A stretch of 38,175 bases of DNA from Desulfotignum sp. (GTDB taxonomy: Bacteria > Desulfobacterota > Desulfobacteria > Desulfobacterales > Desulfobacteraceae): NCBI GenBank assembly GCA_011390635.1, contig JAABSA010000035.1:1-38175 (forward strand), given 5' to 3'. The notes under the pieces were generated by a model. The model was given only the letters and a program-made list of their open reading frames with translations, made no database searches and had not been told where the DNA came from. The translations under genes were made by a program, and so were the position numbers. Below are positions 24,547 through 33,951 of this stretch, piece by piece. Numbering within the stretch: the first letter of the stretch is position 1; every line of letters starts with the position of its first letter.

Positions 24547-24744
24547 ATGGCTGAAAAAAAATTCAAACAGGTATGTACCTGTGAAAACTGCGGCAATGAA
24601 GCGGAAATGGTTGTCACCTGCAAGTGGGTTGAAGTGGAAGAAGCCCGGGAAAAACAGCAGGCCGATCACAAACCCCATAAGGTAAAAGGCACCGGCACCT
24701 GCACCAGCTGCGGCAATGAAGCGGAAGCCTGGGTGGACCTGTAA
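24547..24744 (+). CDS. Small protein with two CxxCGNEAE zinc-ribbon knuckles
   Basis: The product is 65 residues. CENCGNEAEMVVTC lies near the N-terminus and CTSCGNEAEAWV at the C-terminus. The repeated CxxCGNEAE unit suggests one zinc ribbon built from two knuckles, separated by a charged EEAREKQQADHKPHK stretch. GGAGGAG precedes the ATG at 24547. The gene is followed after 33 bp by a response regulator on the same strand. I do not recognise the family; a regulatory or metal-binding role is only a guess. Confidence 0.7.
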   Translation: MAEKKFKQVCTCENCGNEAEMVVTCKWVEVEEAREKQQADHKPHKVKGTGTCTSCGNEAEAWVDL

Positions 24745-24777
24745 CCCACAGCGTTACAAAAAAGAAAGGCAAATGCA

Positions 24778-25275
24778 ATGGATGACCGCCGGATACTGGA
24801 AGACAAGCTCATCCTGGTGGTGGATGATGAACCCGATATCCTGGAAACACTGGAAGAGCTGCTTTATATGTGCCGGGTCCATACAGCAGGATCTTTTGAA
24901 GCAGCTGTGGATCTTTTGAAAACCAACACCTATGATGCCGCCATATTTGATATCATGGGGGTCCAGGGGTACCAGCTGCTGGAAATCACCCGCCGGTTGA
25001 ACATCCCCACCCTTATGCTCACGGCCCACGCGCTGACACCGGAAAACCTGAAGACTGCCATTGAAAAAGGGGCAGACGCCTATGTTCCCAAAGACAAACT
25101 GGTGGATATCACCATGTTTGCGGCAGATGTTTTGACCGCACGGAAGCAGGGAAAGCAGGCCAATGCTGACTGGTTTTCCTTTGTGAGACCCGTGTTCGAC
25201 AGATTGTTCGGGTCGGGATGGCGGAAAAGCGACCAGGATTTCTGGGATGCCTTTGACAAACAGCGGAAGGAATAG
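24778..25275 (+). CDS. Stand-alone receiver-domain protein with C-terminal WF/GW/FW tail
   Basis: The 165-residue product has a REC domain with D16/D17, phospho-acceptor D58 (AIFDIMGVQGY), T82 and K105. After it comes a 40-residue tail with WFSFVRPVFDRLFGSGW and DFWDAF. There is no DNA-binding domain, so it acts by protein contact. It is a close paralogue of the receiver and tail of the Usp-REC protein at 37279 (both have VVDDEPDILET, TAGSFEAA, MLTAHALTPENLK, KGADAY and the same tail). A histidine kinase gene lies convergent downstream and is a natural partner. AAAGG precedes the ATG. Confidence 0.85.
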   Translation: MDDRRILEDKLILVVDDEPDILETLEELLYMCRVHTAGSFEAAVDLLKTNTYDAAIFDIMGVQGYQLLEITRRLNIPTLMLTAHALTPENLKTAIEKGADAYVPKDKLVDITMFAADVLTARKQGKQANADWFSFVRPVFDRLFGSGWRKSDQDFWDAFDKQRKE

Positions 25276-25300
25276 GGGCCAGAAGGTATCTTTTGACCCC
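25275..25300. terminator. GGGGYCA hairpin between convergent regulator and kinase genes
   Basis: GGGGCCAGAAG (25275-25285) pairs with CTTTTGACCCC (25290-25300) over 11 positions, two of them G-T, around the 4-nt loop GTAT. It links the stop codons of two convergent genes and can work on both strands. It shares the GGGGTCA end motif with the repeats at 8081-8206 and 9841-9861. Confidence 0.5.
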
Positions 25301-26040
25301 TACAGCGGAATTACCACCTTGAATTCAGCCCCCCGGCCGGAATCTGAATCAAGTACCAGTTTTCCCCCCATGTCCCTGAGCAGCACCATGACACCTGCCA
25401 GTCCCAGGCCATGGCTCTGGATGGCATCTTCAATGGAACCGCCCGTGGTGAAATAGGTTTCAAATATCCGCTGCTGGTCTGATCTGGGAATGCCCCGGCC
25501 GTCATCCTTCACCCACAACGTCAGCCGGTTTTCACGTATCACGCCCCGGATATCCACCCGGTCGGCCCGGTGTTTGAACGCGTTGGTAACAAGGTTTCGC
25601 AGAATCTGGCGGACTTTTGCCGCATCCAGACAGACACAGGTTTCCCAGGTCTGCTGCGCAAAATCAAGGGTCACCCCGGCTGTCCCAATAGCCGCCTGGA
25701 GTCGGGGATATGATGCGGCATTCCGGATGGCATCCGCCACATTGGGGTCGGCCAGGTCGAACACTTCCACCAGTACACCCACCACCAGGGATGCCACGGT
25801 GAATTGTGAACATATTTTCACCCCTTCCCTGGAACGTCCCAGCTCCAGGACATCATTGACCAGGTGCTGGGTGGCCAGGGTGTTGCGCACAATCCGCTTG
25901 AGCACCTTGATCTGTTTTTCCGTGAGCGGACCATAGGCATCCTGTCGTTCCAGCAGGGATCTGGCCCCGGCATTGATCACGGAAATCGGCACTTTTAAAT
26001 CATGGATGAGAATTTCGGTCTTGATATTGGTGTCAGGCAT
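25300..26040 (-). CDS. Sensor-less histidine kinase
   Basis: The product is 246 residues. HisKA comes first with H13 (LIHDLKVPISV), then HATPase_c with N-box LVTNAFKH, DDGRGI, an IFETYFTT F-box and GLGLAGVMVLL. There is no visible input domain, so it must be controlled by a partner, for example the stand-alone receiver encoded by the convergent gene. The start is uncertain: ATG 26040 follows AGGGGTG nine bases away, while GTG 26052 and TTG 26079 are in-frame alternatives. Kinase assignment is secure. Confidence 0.85.
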   Translation of the reverse strand: MPDTNIKTEILIHDLKVPISVINAGARSLLERQDAYGPLTEKQIKVLKRIVRNTLATQHLVNDVLELGRSREGVKICSQFTVASLVVGVLVEVFDLADPNVADAIRNAASYPRLQAAIGTAGVTLDFAQQTWETCVCLDAAKVRQILRNLVTNAFKHRADRVDIRGVIRENRLTLWVKDDGRGIPRSDQQRIFETYFTTGGSIEDAIQSHGLGLAGVMVLLRDMGGKLVLDSDSGRGAEFKVVIPL

Positions 26041-26158
26041 CTTGTTGTTCACCCCTAAAATCCTTGCAATTTGATTCAATGATTTTATATAGTGGCAATA
26101 TCAAATCACAATGGTTATACGGGGATAGTTGAATCTTGTAAAGTCTTTTGGAGTTTTT

Positions 26159-28495
26159 ATGGACAACAGCCGCAATGTCAGCACTGCCCTGGAAAAGAAG
26201 ATTGCCGCACTGGAAGAAGAAAACCAGCTGCTCAAAAACATCATTCACAAAGCCCCGATCCCCATATTTGTTCTGGACAGATCCCATCGAATATCCCATT
26301 TCAATGAGGCTTTGGAAAAACTGAGCGGGTTTCGCGCAGCAGATATGATCGGCACCGATTTTCAGTGGAAAGCATTTTATGGCCAAAAACGGCCGGTCAT
26401 GGCAGATCTGATCATTGATGATGCACCGGATGAGCAGATCATTGCCCTGTACGGTCCCAAATACAAAAAAGCGTTTTCCGACAGAAAATTATCCGCAGCC
26501 ACCGATTTTTTCCCGGACCTTCCCCCCCATGGCAAATGGCTGTTCTTTACCGCAGCAGCCGTAACCGACACCAGAGGAGAGATTGCCGGAGCCGTGGAAA
26601 CCCTCCAGGATGTTACGACTGAGAAGACAAGAGAGCAGGAGGTTTTTGAGCTTTATCAGACCTATCAAAAGGTCCTGGAATTCATTCCCTATCCCATCAT
26701 CCTGTATGATGCAAACGGGTTTGTTACCTATGTCAATCCCGCTTTTTCAACGGTTTTCGGGTGGACCCTGGAGGAAATCAAAGGCGCAATACTGCCGTTT
26801 GTACCGGAAAATTTGAAGGAAGAAACCACCCAGATGCTGGACCGGTTCAAGGAAGAGCAGCGGCTCACCCGGTATGAGACCCAGCGCCTTACCAAAGACG
26901 GCAGGCGCAGGGATGTGGTCATCTGGGCCGCGTCCCACACCTGGTACAAGGGACGGCCGGGTGAACACTTTGTGATTTTACGCGACATCACCGAAGAAAA
27001 ACGCCTGGCAGCCAACAACCGCTCCATCATGCGCATCAGTGCGGCCCTGCCTGAATACCCGGAACTGGAAGACCTCATGGATTATATTACCCGGGAAATC
27101 AAGGAACTTCTGCATACAGAAGGTGCGGTGGTGCTGCTCTATGATGAGATCAAAAACGATCTGTTTTTTTTGGGCGCATCCTATGATGACTCTGATACGG
27201 AACAGCGGGCCCGGAAAATCCGGTTTGCCCTGGATGAAGTGCTTGCCGGAAAAGTACTGCAAACCGGACGACCGGCGGTGGACAACCAGGCGGATAAAGA
27301 CCTGGAATCCTATCCGGAAAGGGAACGCAAACTCGGGTACAAAACCAGAAGTATCCTGTGTGTACCCATCAGAAGTGACAGCCGCATCACAGGCATCCTG
27401 TGCGCCATCAACAAAAAACAAAACCCCTTTGACGACAATGACATGGAATTGATGACCATGATTGCCGGCACCGTGGGCATCTCCATTGAAAACGCCCGGT
27501 TTGCCCAGGCCCTGAAAGAAGCCTACCTGGATGTGGCTTCCATGAACCGGGCCAAGGACAAAGCCATCAACCATTTGTCCCATGAACTCAAAACCCCGGT
27601 GGCGGTGCTCACCGGATCACTGCAGATCCTGGAAAAAAAACTGGCAGACCTGCCCCAGGTCAAGACCGCCTCCACCCTGAACCGGATCCAGCGGAACCTG
27701 AACCGAATCGTACAGATCCAGGAAGAAACCGCTGACATCATGGATAAAAAAATATACGGGGCCAAAGACTTTCTCCTGGTCATGCTCCAGACCTGCAAAG
27801 ACGAGCTGGAAACGGTGATTGAACAGCACCTGGACGAAGAAAACCCCATGGAGGTGGTGCAGGCGGTCATTGAAAAAGAGTTCGGTAGCCCCGAGCTCAA
27901 CTACAGGGACATCACTTTTTCACAGGCCTTTGACACCCTGTTTGACAGCCTGAAACCTGCTTTTGATTTTAGGAACCTGGACATCCGCATTACCATGGAT
28001 TAAAACCTCCCCAAAATCCGCCTGCCCAAAGATGTGCTGGAAAAGACCATAACCGGCCTGATGAAAAACAGCATTGAAAACACCCCGGACCATGGACGTA
28101 TCGATATCTTTGCCCGCAGCAAAGACAACGGTATCCTTTTTGGTGTGCATGATTTCGGGGTGGGCATTGAAACGGAAGACCAGAAACGCATATTTGAAGG
28201 ATTTTTCTCCACCCAGAAAACGGCTGATTATTCCACCAAAACCCCTTTTGATTTCAATGCCGGCGGCAAAGGCGTGGACCTTTTGCGCATGAAACTGTTT
28301 GCCGACCGCTTAGGGTTCTCCATTCACATGGAATCCAAACGCTGCTGTTTTCTGCATGACAACCCGGGTGAGATCTGTCCGGGAAACATTTCCCGATGCC
28401 GGTTCTGCACTGATCCTTCAGACTGCCGTAATTCGGGATATTCCATATTTACGGTATTCTTTCCCCATGAAAAAAAAATTACAAAAAGTCTTTGA
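26159..28495 (+). pseudogene. PAS-PAS-GAF histidine kinase broken by an in-frame TAA
   Basis: From ATG 26159 (GGAG upstream) the frame encodes a coiled start, PAS at about 28-170, PAS at about 175-285, GAF at about 300-455 and HisKA with H475 (LSHELKTPVAV). Codon 615 is TAA (28001-28003). The same frame then runs on without a break to 28495 and encodes the missing HATPase_c: NSIENTPDHGRIDIF N-box, HDFGVGIETED, then a cysteine-rich insert (CPGNISRCRFCTDPSDC) and FTVFFP. A single nonsense change thus splits a normal kinase, so the truncated product cannot bind ATP. It is either a recent pseudogene, a sequencing error or a two-piece kinase restarting at GTG 28034, which lacks a good ribosome site. 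Confidence 0.85.
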
Positions 28496-28547
28496 CAAAC
28501 CAGAATCAATTGCATTACAACTAAAGTTGTGTTGAGACTGAGCGCTC
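28492..28547 (+). promoter_or_regulatory. Possible promoter and GAGCGCTC palindrome upstream of the ligase gene
   Basis: TTGACA (28492-28497) lies 18 bases before TACAAC (28516-28521), and the palindrome GAGCGCTC sits at 28540-28547. The palindrome, about 110 bp before the acyl-CoA synthetase, could be a TetR-type operator. The -10 match is weak, and the -35 overlaps the end of the preceding gene. Confidence 0.25.
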
Positions 28548-28657
28548 GTTCTGATTTGATGCGGTTGTTCCGGCTCTTGCAGTGATACAGATATTGACAC
28601 AGGCATTGGAAAGCAGTATGTCATCATACATCTTTATGGTAAGGAGGGTACGGGTCC

Positions 28658-30157
28658 ATGAACAACAGTGTGCGGCACCTAAGCTTTTTTGACATCTATG
28701 AAAAAAATGCCCGGAATCTGAAAAACGCCTGTGCCCTTCACTGGAACCATCAGGACACCTCCCATGCCGACCTGTTTGATCAAACCGCGCAACTGGCAGC
28801 GGGCCTGGCTTTTCTCACACCCGAAACCAGGATCGCTGTGCTGTGCAAAAACCTTCCGGTATTTTTTCACCTGTTCGGGGCTGCCGCAGCGTTGAACCTG
28901 ACCCTGGTGTTGATCAACCGGCGGCTGTCTGACAGTGAAATCCGCCATATTATAGAAGATACCACCCCTTCCATGATATTTTGCGACAATGACATGGCAG
29001 AGAAGGCATCAGAACTGACTGCTGCATTTTCCTTTCTGGATCACTGCATTGTGGTGGACGGTCCGAATGAAAATCTGTCGCCCCTGTACCGGGACAGCAG
29101 CAATATGATCCCGGTACCCTTTCAAAAAGATGACCCCTTTGTCATCATCCACACCGCAGCAGTCCAGGGCAAACCCAGGGGAGCGGTGTTGAGCCAGGAA
29201 AACATTTTGCTGTCCAACATGCAGGTGATTCATTATTACGGCCTGGACCAGGCCGCATGCCATGCCAATATTCTGCCGCTTTTCCATATCATGGGCCTGA
29301 ACATGGCCCTGGCAACCCTCCAGGCCGGGGGCAAAAACGTTATCATGGAAAAATTCGACCCCCAACAGACCCTTCATCTTATCCAGGAACAAAAAGTCAC
29401 CCTTTTGGGTTCCTTTCCCCCCATATTAACCACCCTTGCAGACACCATTGAAAAAGGCGATTATGACCTGACAAGCCTTACGATCACAGCAGGCCTGGAT
29501 GCCCCGGACACGGTCAAAAAATGGGAGACTGCCACCGGCACCACCTTCTGGACCATGTACGGACAGACCGAAACTTCCGGTTTGATCACCTTTGCCCCGT
29601 ACTTTGAGCACCCGGGATCTGCAGGCTCCATATCCCCTTTGGCCCATGTGAAAATAGCCGATGACCTTGACCGTTTTCTGGCAACCGGTGAAACCGGTGA
29701 AATCCTTGTCAAAGGCCCCCTGGTATTTCAAGGGTACTGGAATGCCCCTGAGCTCAATGCCCATACCTTCCGACAGGGCTGGCACCATACGGGAGATCTG
29801 GGCATGATCGATCCGGACGGGTTTTTGTTTTTCAAGGGCAGAAAAGCAGAAAGGGAACTGATCAAGCCCGGCGGAGAAAATGTCTTCCCCGCTGAAGTGG
29901 AAAAAGCGATCATGCAGCACGGGTCAGTCAGAGAGGTGTGTGTGTTCGGCGTGCCGGATCCGAAATTCGGTGAAGGCATCAAAGCTGTCTGCAGCCTGCA
30001 CCCAGGAGAAAACCTGACAAAAGAGGAATTGATCCAGTTCACCGGATCCGTTATTGCCGGTTACAAAAAACCCCGGTATGTGGAATTTGTCCCGGATCTG
30101 CCCAAAACCGAAGACGGAGCCATTGACCGCACGGCAATAAAGCAGATGTTTGCTTGA
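28658..30157 (+). CDS. Atypical acyl-CoA synthetase lacking the catalytic lysine
   Basis: This 499-residue ANL-family protein has MYGQTETSG (A5), HHTGDLG (A7) and GRKAERELIKPGGENVFP (A8). The P-loop, normally TSGTTGxPKG, is HTAAVQGKPRG (165-175) and has lost its Ser/Thr/Gly pattern. In the A10 motif LPKTEDGAIDR the catalytic lysine after glycine is Ala488. Since that lysine is needed for adenylation, the protein may only do the thioester half-reaction, have another role, or be inactive. It precedes the Liv transporter operon by 205 bp, a spacer with only weak hairpins. The start ATG has AAGGAGGG about nine bases upstream. Confidence 0.85.
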   Translation: MNNSVRHLSFFDIYEKNARNLKNACALHWNHQDTSHADLFDQTAQLAAGLAFLTPETRIAVLCKNLPVFFHLFGAAAALNLTLVLINRRLSDSEIRHIIEDTTPSMIFCDNDMAEKASELTAAFSFLDHCIVVDGPNENLSPLYRDSSNMIPVPFQKDDPFVIIHTAAVQGKPRGAVLSQENILLSNMQVIHYYGLDQAACHANILPLFHIMGLNMALATLQAGGKNVIMEKFDPQQTLHLIQEQKVTLLGSFPPILTTLADTIEKGDYDLTSLTITAGLDAPDTVKKWETATGTTFWTMYGQTETSGLITFAPYFEHPGSAGSISPLAHVKIADDLDRFLATGETGEILVKGPLVFQGYWNAPELNAHTFRQGWHHTGDLGMIDPDGFLFFKGRKAERELIKPGGENVFPAEVEKAIMQHGSVREVCVFGVPDPKFGEGIKAVCSLHPGENLTKEELIQFTGSVIAGYKKPRYVEFVPDLPKTEDGAIDRTAIKQMFA

Positions 30158-30362
30158 CAATCATCTAACGGGTTGATGGTAAACACGGTTTCGGGGTTGA
30201 CACCGAACCGGTCGTTTATCAAGGGGAATCGGTAGGGTACCTGACTGAAGATTTTTCAGCTGTTGAACAGTATCATTTTTTGTAACCAAACCGGCAGGGG
30301 GGACTGCCACATGCGGCAGGAGCAGATATTTTTCCAGTTAACGCAAAACATTTGGATTCTTT

Positions 30363-31124
30363 ATGGCGCATTTAAGAGTTTCAGACGTGACCCTTTCTTT
30401 TGGCGGGCTCAAGGCCCTGTCCCATGTGGATATGGCCATTGAACCGGGGTTGATCACATCCATCATCGGTCCCAACGGGGCGGGTAAAACAAGCATGCTC
30501 AACTGCATCTCCGGATTTTACCACCCCACCAAAGGCAAAATCCTTTACAAGGACAAAGACCTGACCCATGCATCCCCCCACCAGGTTTCCACCATGGGCA
30601 TCGCCCGGGCCTTCCAGAACCTGGAACTGTTCTCCGGGCTGTCGGTTTTAGACAACCTGCTGCTGGCCCGGCACCAGAACCTGACCTATTCGTTTTTCCA
30701 GGCCGCCATATTTTATGGAAAAGCCTCCCGGATCGAAGCGGAAAACAGGGCAGCCGTGGAAGATGTCATTGATTTCATGGAACTGGAGCCGGTGCGCAAG
30801 CACATGGTGGGGAGTCTGAGCTACGGGTTTCAAAAAAAAGTGGAGGTGGCCCGGGCCCTGACCATGGATCCTGAGATTCTGCTGCTGGACGAACCCATGG
30901 CCGGCATGAACATCCAGGAAAAAGAAGATATTGTCCGGTTTGTCATGGATATCCAGAAAGAGCGCAATATCACCGTGGTTCTGGTGGAACATGACCTGGG
31001 GGTGGTCATGGATATTTCCGACCGGATCTATGTACTGGATTTCGGACAGGTCATCGGATCAGGAACCCCGGAGGAAGTCGCCAATAATCCCAAAGTAATT
31101 GAAGCCTATATCGGGGAGGACTGA
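30363..31124 (+). CDS. livG: Branched-chain-type ABC transporter ATP-binding protein (LivG)
   Basis: The 253-residue ATPase has Walker A GPNGAGKTS (36-44), a Q-loop AFQNLELF, a signature LSYGFQKKVEVARAL (the usual LSGGQ is degenerate) and Walker B LLLDEPMAGM, with the EHD switch His. The C-terminal EEVANNPKVIEAYIGED is a LivG marker. It powers uptake of a small organic solute with LivHMF and the binding protein. The ribosome site is poor (GGA, eight bases). The next gene, a ligase, starts five bases after it. Confidence 0.93.
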   Translation: MAHLRVSDVTLSFGGLKALSHVDMAIEPGLITSIIGPNGAGKTSMLNCISGFYHPTKGKILYKDKDLTHASPHQVSTMGIARAFQNLELFSGLSVLDNLLLARHQNLTYSFFQAAIFYGKASRIEAENRAAVEDVIDFMELEPVRKHMVGSLSYGFQKKVEVARALTMDPEILLLDEPMAGMNIQEKEDIVRFVMDIQKERNITVVLVEHDLGVVMDISDRIYVLDFGQVIGSGTPEEVANNPKVIEAYIGED

Positions 31125-31129
31125 TCACC

Positions 31130-33055
31130 ATGAGCAACAATGAACACCTGCTGAATTTCTCCATCCCCCAGCTGCTGCGGTGGCGGGTGGCTGAATCCCC
31201 CAAACGCACCGCCCTGCGGGAAAAGGATTACGGCATCTGGAATGCCTACACCTGGGAAGAATATTATGATTATGTGAGAAAAACCGGCATGGGATTGCGG
31301 GCCCTCGGCCTGGGCAAGGGAGATACCATTGCCATTATCTCAGACAATATTCCGGAGCTTTTGTTCATGGCCATCGGGGGCCATGCCATCGGCGCCATAT
31401 CCGCCGGCATATACCAGACCACCATGCCCGCTGAAATCGCCCAGATCATCCAGTACCTGAAAATCTCTGTCGTATTCTGCGACAACCAGGAACAGGTGGA
31501 CAAGGTTCTGGAGGTCCGGGACCAGATCCCCGATGTAAAAAAGGTCATTTTCGAAGACCCCCGGGGCATGCGCGATTATATGTCCGATGACTGGTTCATC
31601 AACATCCGGGACCTGTTTGAGATGGGGGATGCAGCCCATGCAAAAGACCCGGACCTGTTCGAAACTTTGGTGGACCAGGGCAAACCAGATGATGTGTGCC
31701 ACCTGTGCCTGACCTCCGGCACCACAGGACTGCCCAAGGGCACCATGATGACCCACCAGAACTATATCAACATGGGTGTCAGAATCACCCAGGTGGATCC
31801 CCTGGAAGAAACCGATGAATATGTCTCGTTTCTGCCCTTTGCCTGGATCGGGGAACAGATGAACTCCTTCGGCGTGGCCATGGCAACAGGCATCACCATC
31901 AATTTTCCGGAATCCGTTGAAACCGCCATGTCGGATTTAAAGGAGATCGGCCCCCATTTCATGTTCGGGGCCCCCAGGATCTATGAAGGCATCCGGTCGG
32001 AAATCTGGCTGAAAATCGACCAGTCCTACTGGTTCAACAAACTGATGTACAACTATTTCATCAAAGTGGGGATTGCGGCGGCAGGGTACCGCATGACCGG
32101 CAAACCCATGCCGGCGATGCTCCGGTTCAAAGCCTGGCTGGGCAGACAGTTCATCTTCCGGCCCCTGGTGAACCAGATCGGACTGCTCCGGCTGCGGCGG
32201 GCCTATACCGGCGGGGCCGCCCTGGGACCGGAACTGTTCACCTTTTACCAGGCCATCGGGGTCAACCTCAAACAGATTTACGGCCAGACAGAAATCACCG
32301 GTATCGCATACATGCACAGAGACGGGGATATCCGGCCGGAAACCGTTGGCAAGCCATTGCCCGGCACAGAGTGCAAAATTGCCGATGACGGGGAGATCCT
32401 GTCCAGGTCCCCCTCGGTATCACCCGGGTATTTTGAACTGCCGGAAAAAACCAAAGAGCTGCTGGAAGGCGGATGGCTGCACTCCGGAGATGCCGGATTC
32501 ATAGATGAACACGGACACCTGGTGGTCATTGACCGGGTGTCTGATGTGATGCACAACAACAAGGGGGAGATGTTCTCGCCCATGTTCCTGGAAAACGCCC
32601 TCAAATTCAGCCCCTATATAAAGGAAGCTGTTATTTTCGGCAACAAAAAGGATTTTGTGGCGGCCCTCATCAACATCGATCCCATTGTAGTGGGCAAATG
32701 GGCCGAAGACAGAGGCCTGTCCTACACCACCTACATGGACCTGTCAAAGAAAAAAGAGGTGGCGGACCTGATCATGGAACAGGTGCTGGATGTCAATTCC
32801 AGAGCGGAAAAAGAACATTTCAAAATCAAGCGGTTTGCCCTGCTGTATAAGCTGCTGGATGTGGATGACGGCGAGTTGACCAAAACCGGAAAAATCCGCC
32901 GCAAATTTGTACAGGAGCGCTATCAGAACCTGTATGAGGCCCTGTATGATGAAACTGTTGACACAAAAGAGGTCGAAGCGTCCTTCCAGTACCAGGACGG
33001 GCAGTCGACACTGGTGAAAACCCGGATCGCATTTTACACGGTGAAAGGAGTCTGA
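31130..33055 (+). CDS. Long-chain-type acyl-CoA synthetase embedded in the Liv operon
   Basis: The 641-residue AMP-forming ligase shows the full ANL set: LTSGTTGLPKGTMMTH (A3), SFLPFAW, YGQTEITG (A5), LHSGDAG (A7), DRVSDVMHNNKGEMFSP (A8) and LTKTGKIRRKF (A10 with the catalytic lysine). It would activate a carboxylic acid to its CoA thioester. It starts five bases after livG and its stop overlaps the livH start by one base, so it is made together with the transporter. The natural reading is that the transporter imports an organic acid which this ligase traps as CoA ester; the acid is unknown. It resembles long-chain fatty acid ligases more than benzoate ligases. Confidence 0.9.
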   Translation: MSNNEHLLNFSIPQLLRWRVAESPKRTALREKDYGIWNAYTWEEYYDYVRKTGMGLRALGLGKGDTIAIISDNIPELLFMAIGGHAIGAISAGIYQTTMPAEIAQIIQYLKISVVFCDNQEQVDKVLEVRDQIPDVKKVIFEDPRGMRDYMSDDWFINIRDLFEMGDAAHAKDPDLFETLVDQGKPDDVCHLCLTSGTTGLPKGTMMTHQNYINMGVRITQVDPLEETDEYVSFLPFAWIGEQMNSFGVAMATGITINFPESVETAMSDLKEIGPHFMFGAPRIYEGIRSEIWLKIDQSYWFNKLMYNYFIKVGIAAAGYRMTGKPMPAMLRFKAWLGRQFIFRPLVNQIGLLRLRRAYTGGAALGPELFTFYQAIGVNLKQIYGQTEITGIAYMHRDGDIRPETVGKPLPGTECKIADDGEILSRSPSVSPGYFELPEKTKELLEGGWLHSGDAGFIDEHGHLVVIDRVSDVMHNNKGEMFSPMFLENALKFSPYIKEAVIFGNKKDFVAALINIDPIVVGKWAEDRGLSYTTYMDLSKKKEVADLIMEQVLDVNSRAEKEHFKIKRFALLYKLLDVDDGELTKTGKIRRKFVQERYQNLYEALYDETVDTKEVEASFQYQDGQSTLVKTRIAFYTVKGV

Positions 33056-33948
33056 TGAGTTATTTTTTTCAAATTGTAGTCAGTGGTATCGTGGTGGGCT
33101 CCATCTATGCCCTGGCCGCCCTGGGACTGGTACTGGTCTACAAATCCAGCCGGGTGGCCAATTTCGCCCACGGCCAGATCATTGCCGCCGGTGCGTTTAT
33201 CACCTTTTTCCTCACCGTCCGGCTGGGGGTACCCATCTTTTTCTCATTTCTGGCCTCCATGCTCATCACCTTTTTCCTGGCCATGAGTGTGGAAAGAATC
33301 TTTTTAAGACGGCTCATCGGGGAGCCCATCATTTCGGTGATCATGGTCACCATCGGGCTGGCATCCATTTTTGACGGCCTGATCTACCTGACCCCCTTCG
33401 GCTCCGAGAATTTTTCATTTCCCACATTTCTTCCCACCGAATCCATCGTAGTGGGCGGGGTATCCATTTCCTGGACACAGCTGGTGGGGGTGATCATCAC
33501 CTTTGTGCTCATCGGGTGCTTTTCCTGGTTTTTTAAAAAATCCACGGTGGGGATCTCCATGCGGGCCGTGTCGGACGACCAGTTCGGTGCCATGTCCGTG
33601 GGCATTTCGGTTCCCCGGGTGTTCGCACTGGCCTGGGCCACGGCCGGGTTGTCCGCGGCCGCTGCCGGGTGTATCATCGGCAACATCACGGGCCTGAATT
33701 TCGAGACCCTGCATGCCTTCGGCATCGTGGTGTTTCCCGTGGTGATCCTGGGGGGCCTGGATTCCATTTTAGGGGCGGTGGTGGCCGGCATCATCATGGG
33801 CCTGATCCAGCAGTTTGCCTCAGGATACCTGGACGGCAATTTCGGGCTCAACGGCACAGGCGATGTCATGCCCTATATTATTTTGTTGATCATCCTTCTT
33901 TTCAAACCACATGGATTGTTCGGTATCCATGAAATCGAGCGGGTGTAA
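33055..33948 (+). CDS. livH: Branched-chain-type ABC transporter permease (LivH)
   Basis: The 297-residue membrane protein has about eight hydrophobic spans. It carries the family start VVGSIYALAALGLVLVYKSSRVANFAHGQ, a DDQFGAMSVGISVPRVFALAW segment that interacts with the ATPase, and a GGLDSILGAVVAGIIMGLIQ end. It is the first of two permeases of the importer. Its start codon overlaps the ligase stop (ATGA), implying coupled translation. Confidence 0.94.
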   Translation: MSYFFQIVVSGIVVGSIYALAALGLVLVYKSSRVANFAHGQIIAAGAFITFFLTVRLGVPIFFSFLASMLITFFLAMSVERIFLRRLIGEPIISVIMVTIGLASIFDGLIYLTPFGSENFSFPTFLPTESIVVGGVSISWTQLVGVIITFVLIGCFSWFFKKSTVGISMRAVSDDQFGAMSVGISVPRVFALAWATAGLSAAAAGCIIGNITGLNFETLHAFGIVVFPVVILGGLDSILGAVVAGIIMGLIQQFASGYLDGNFGLNGTGDVMPYIILLIILLFKPHGLFGIHEIERV

Positions 33949-33951
33949 CCT

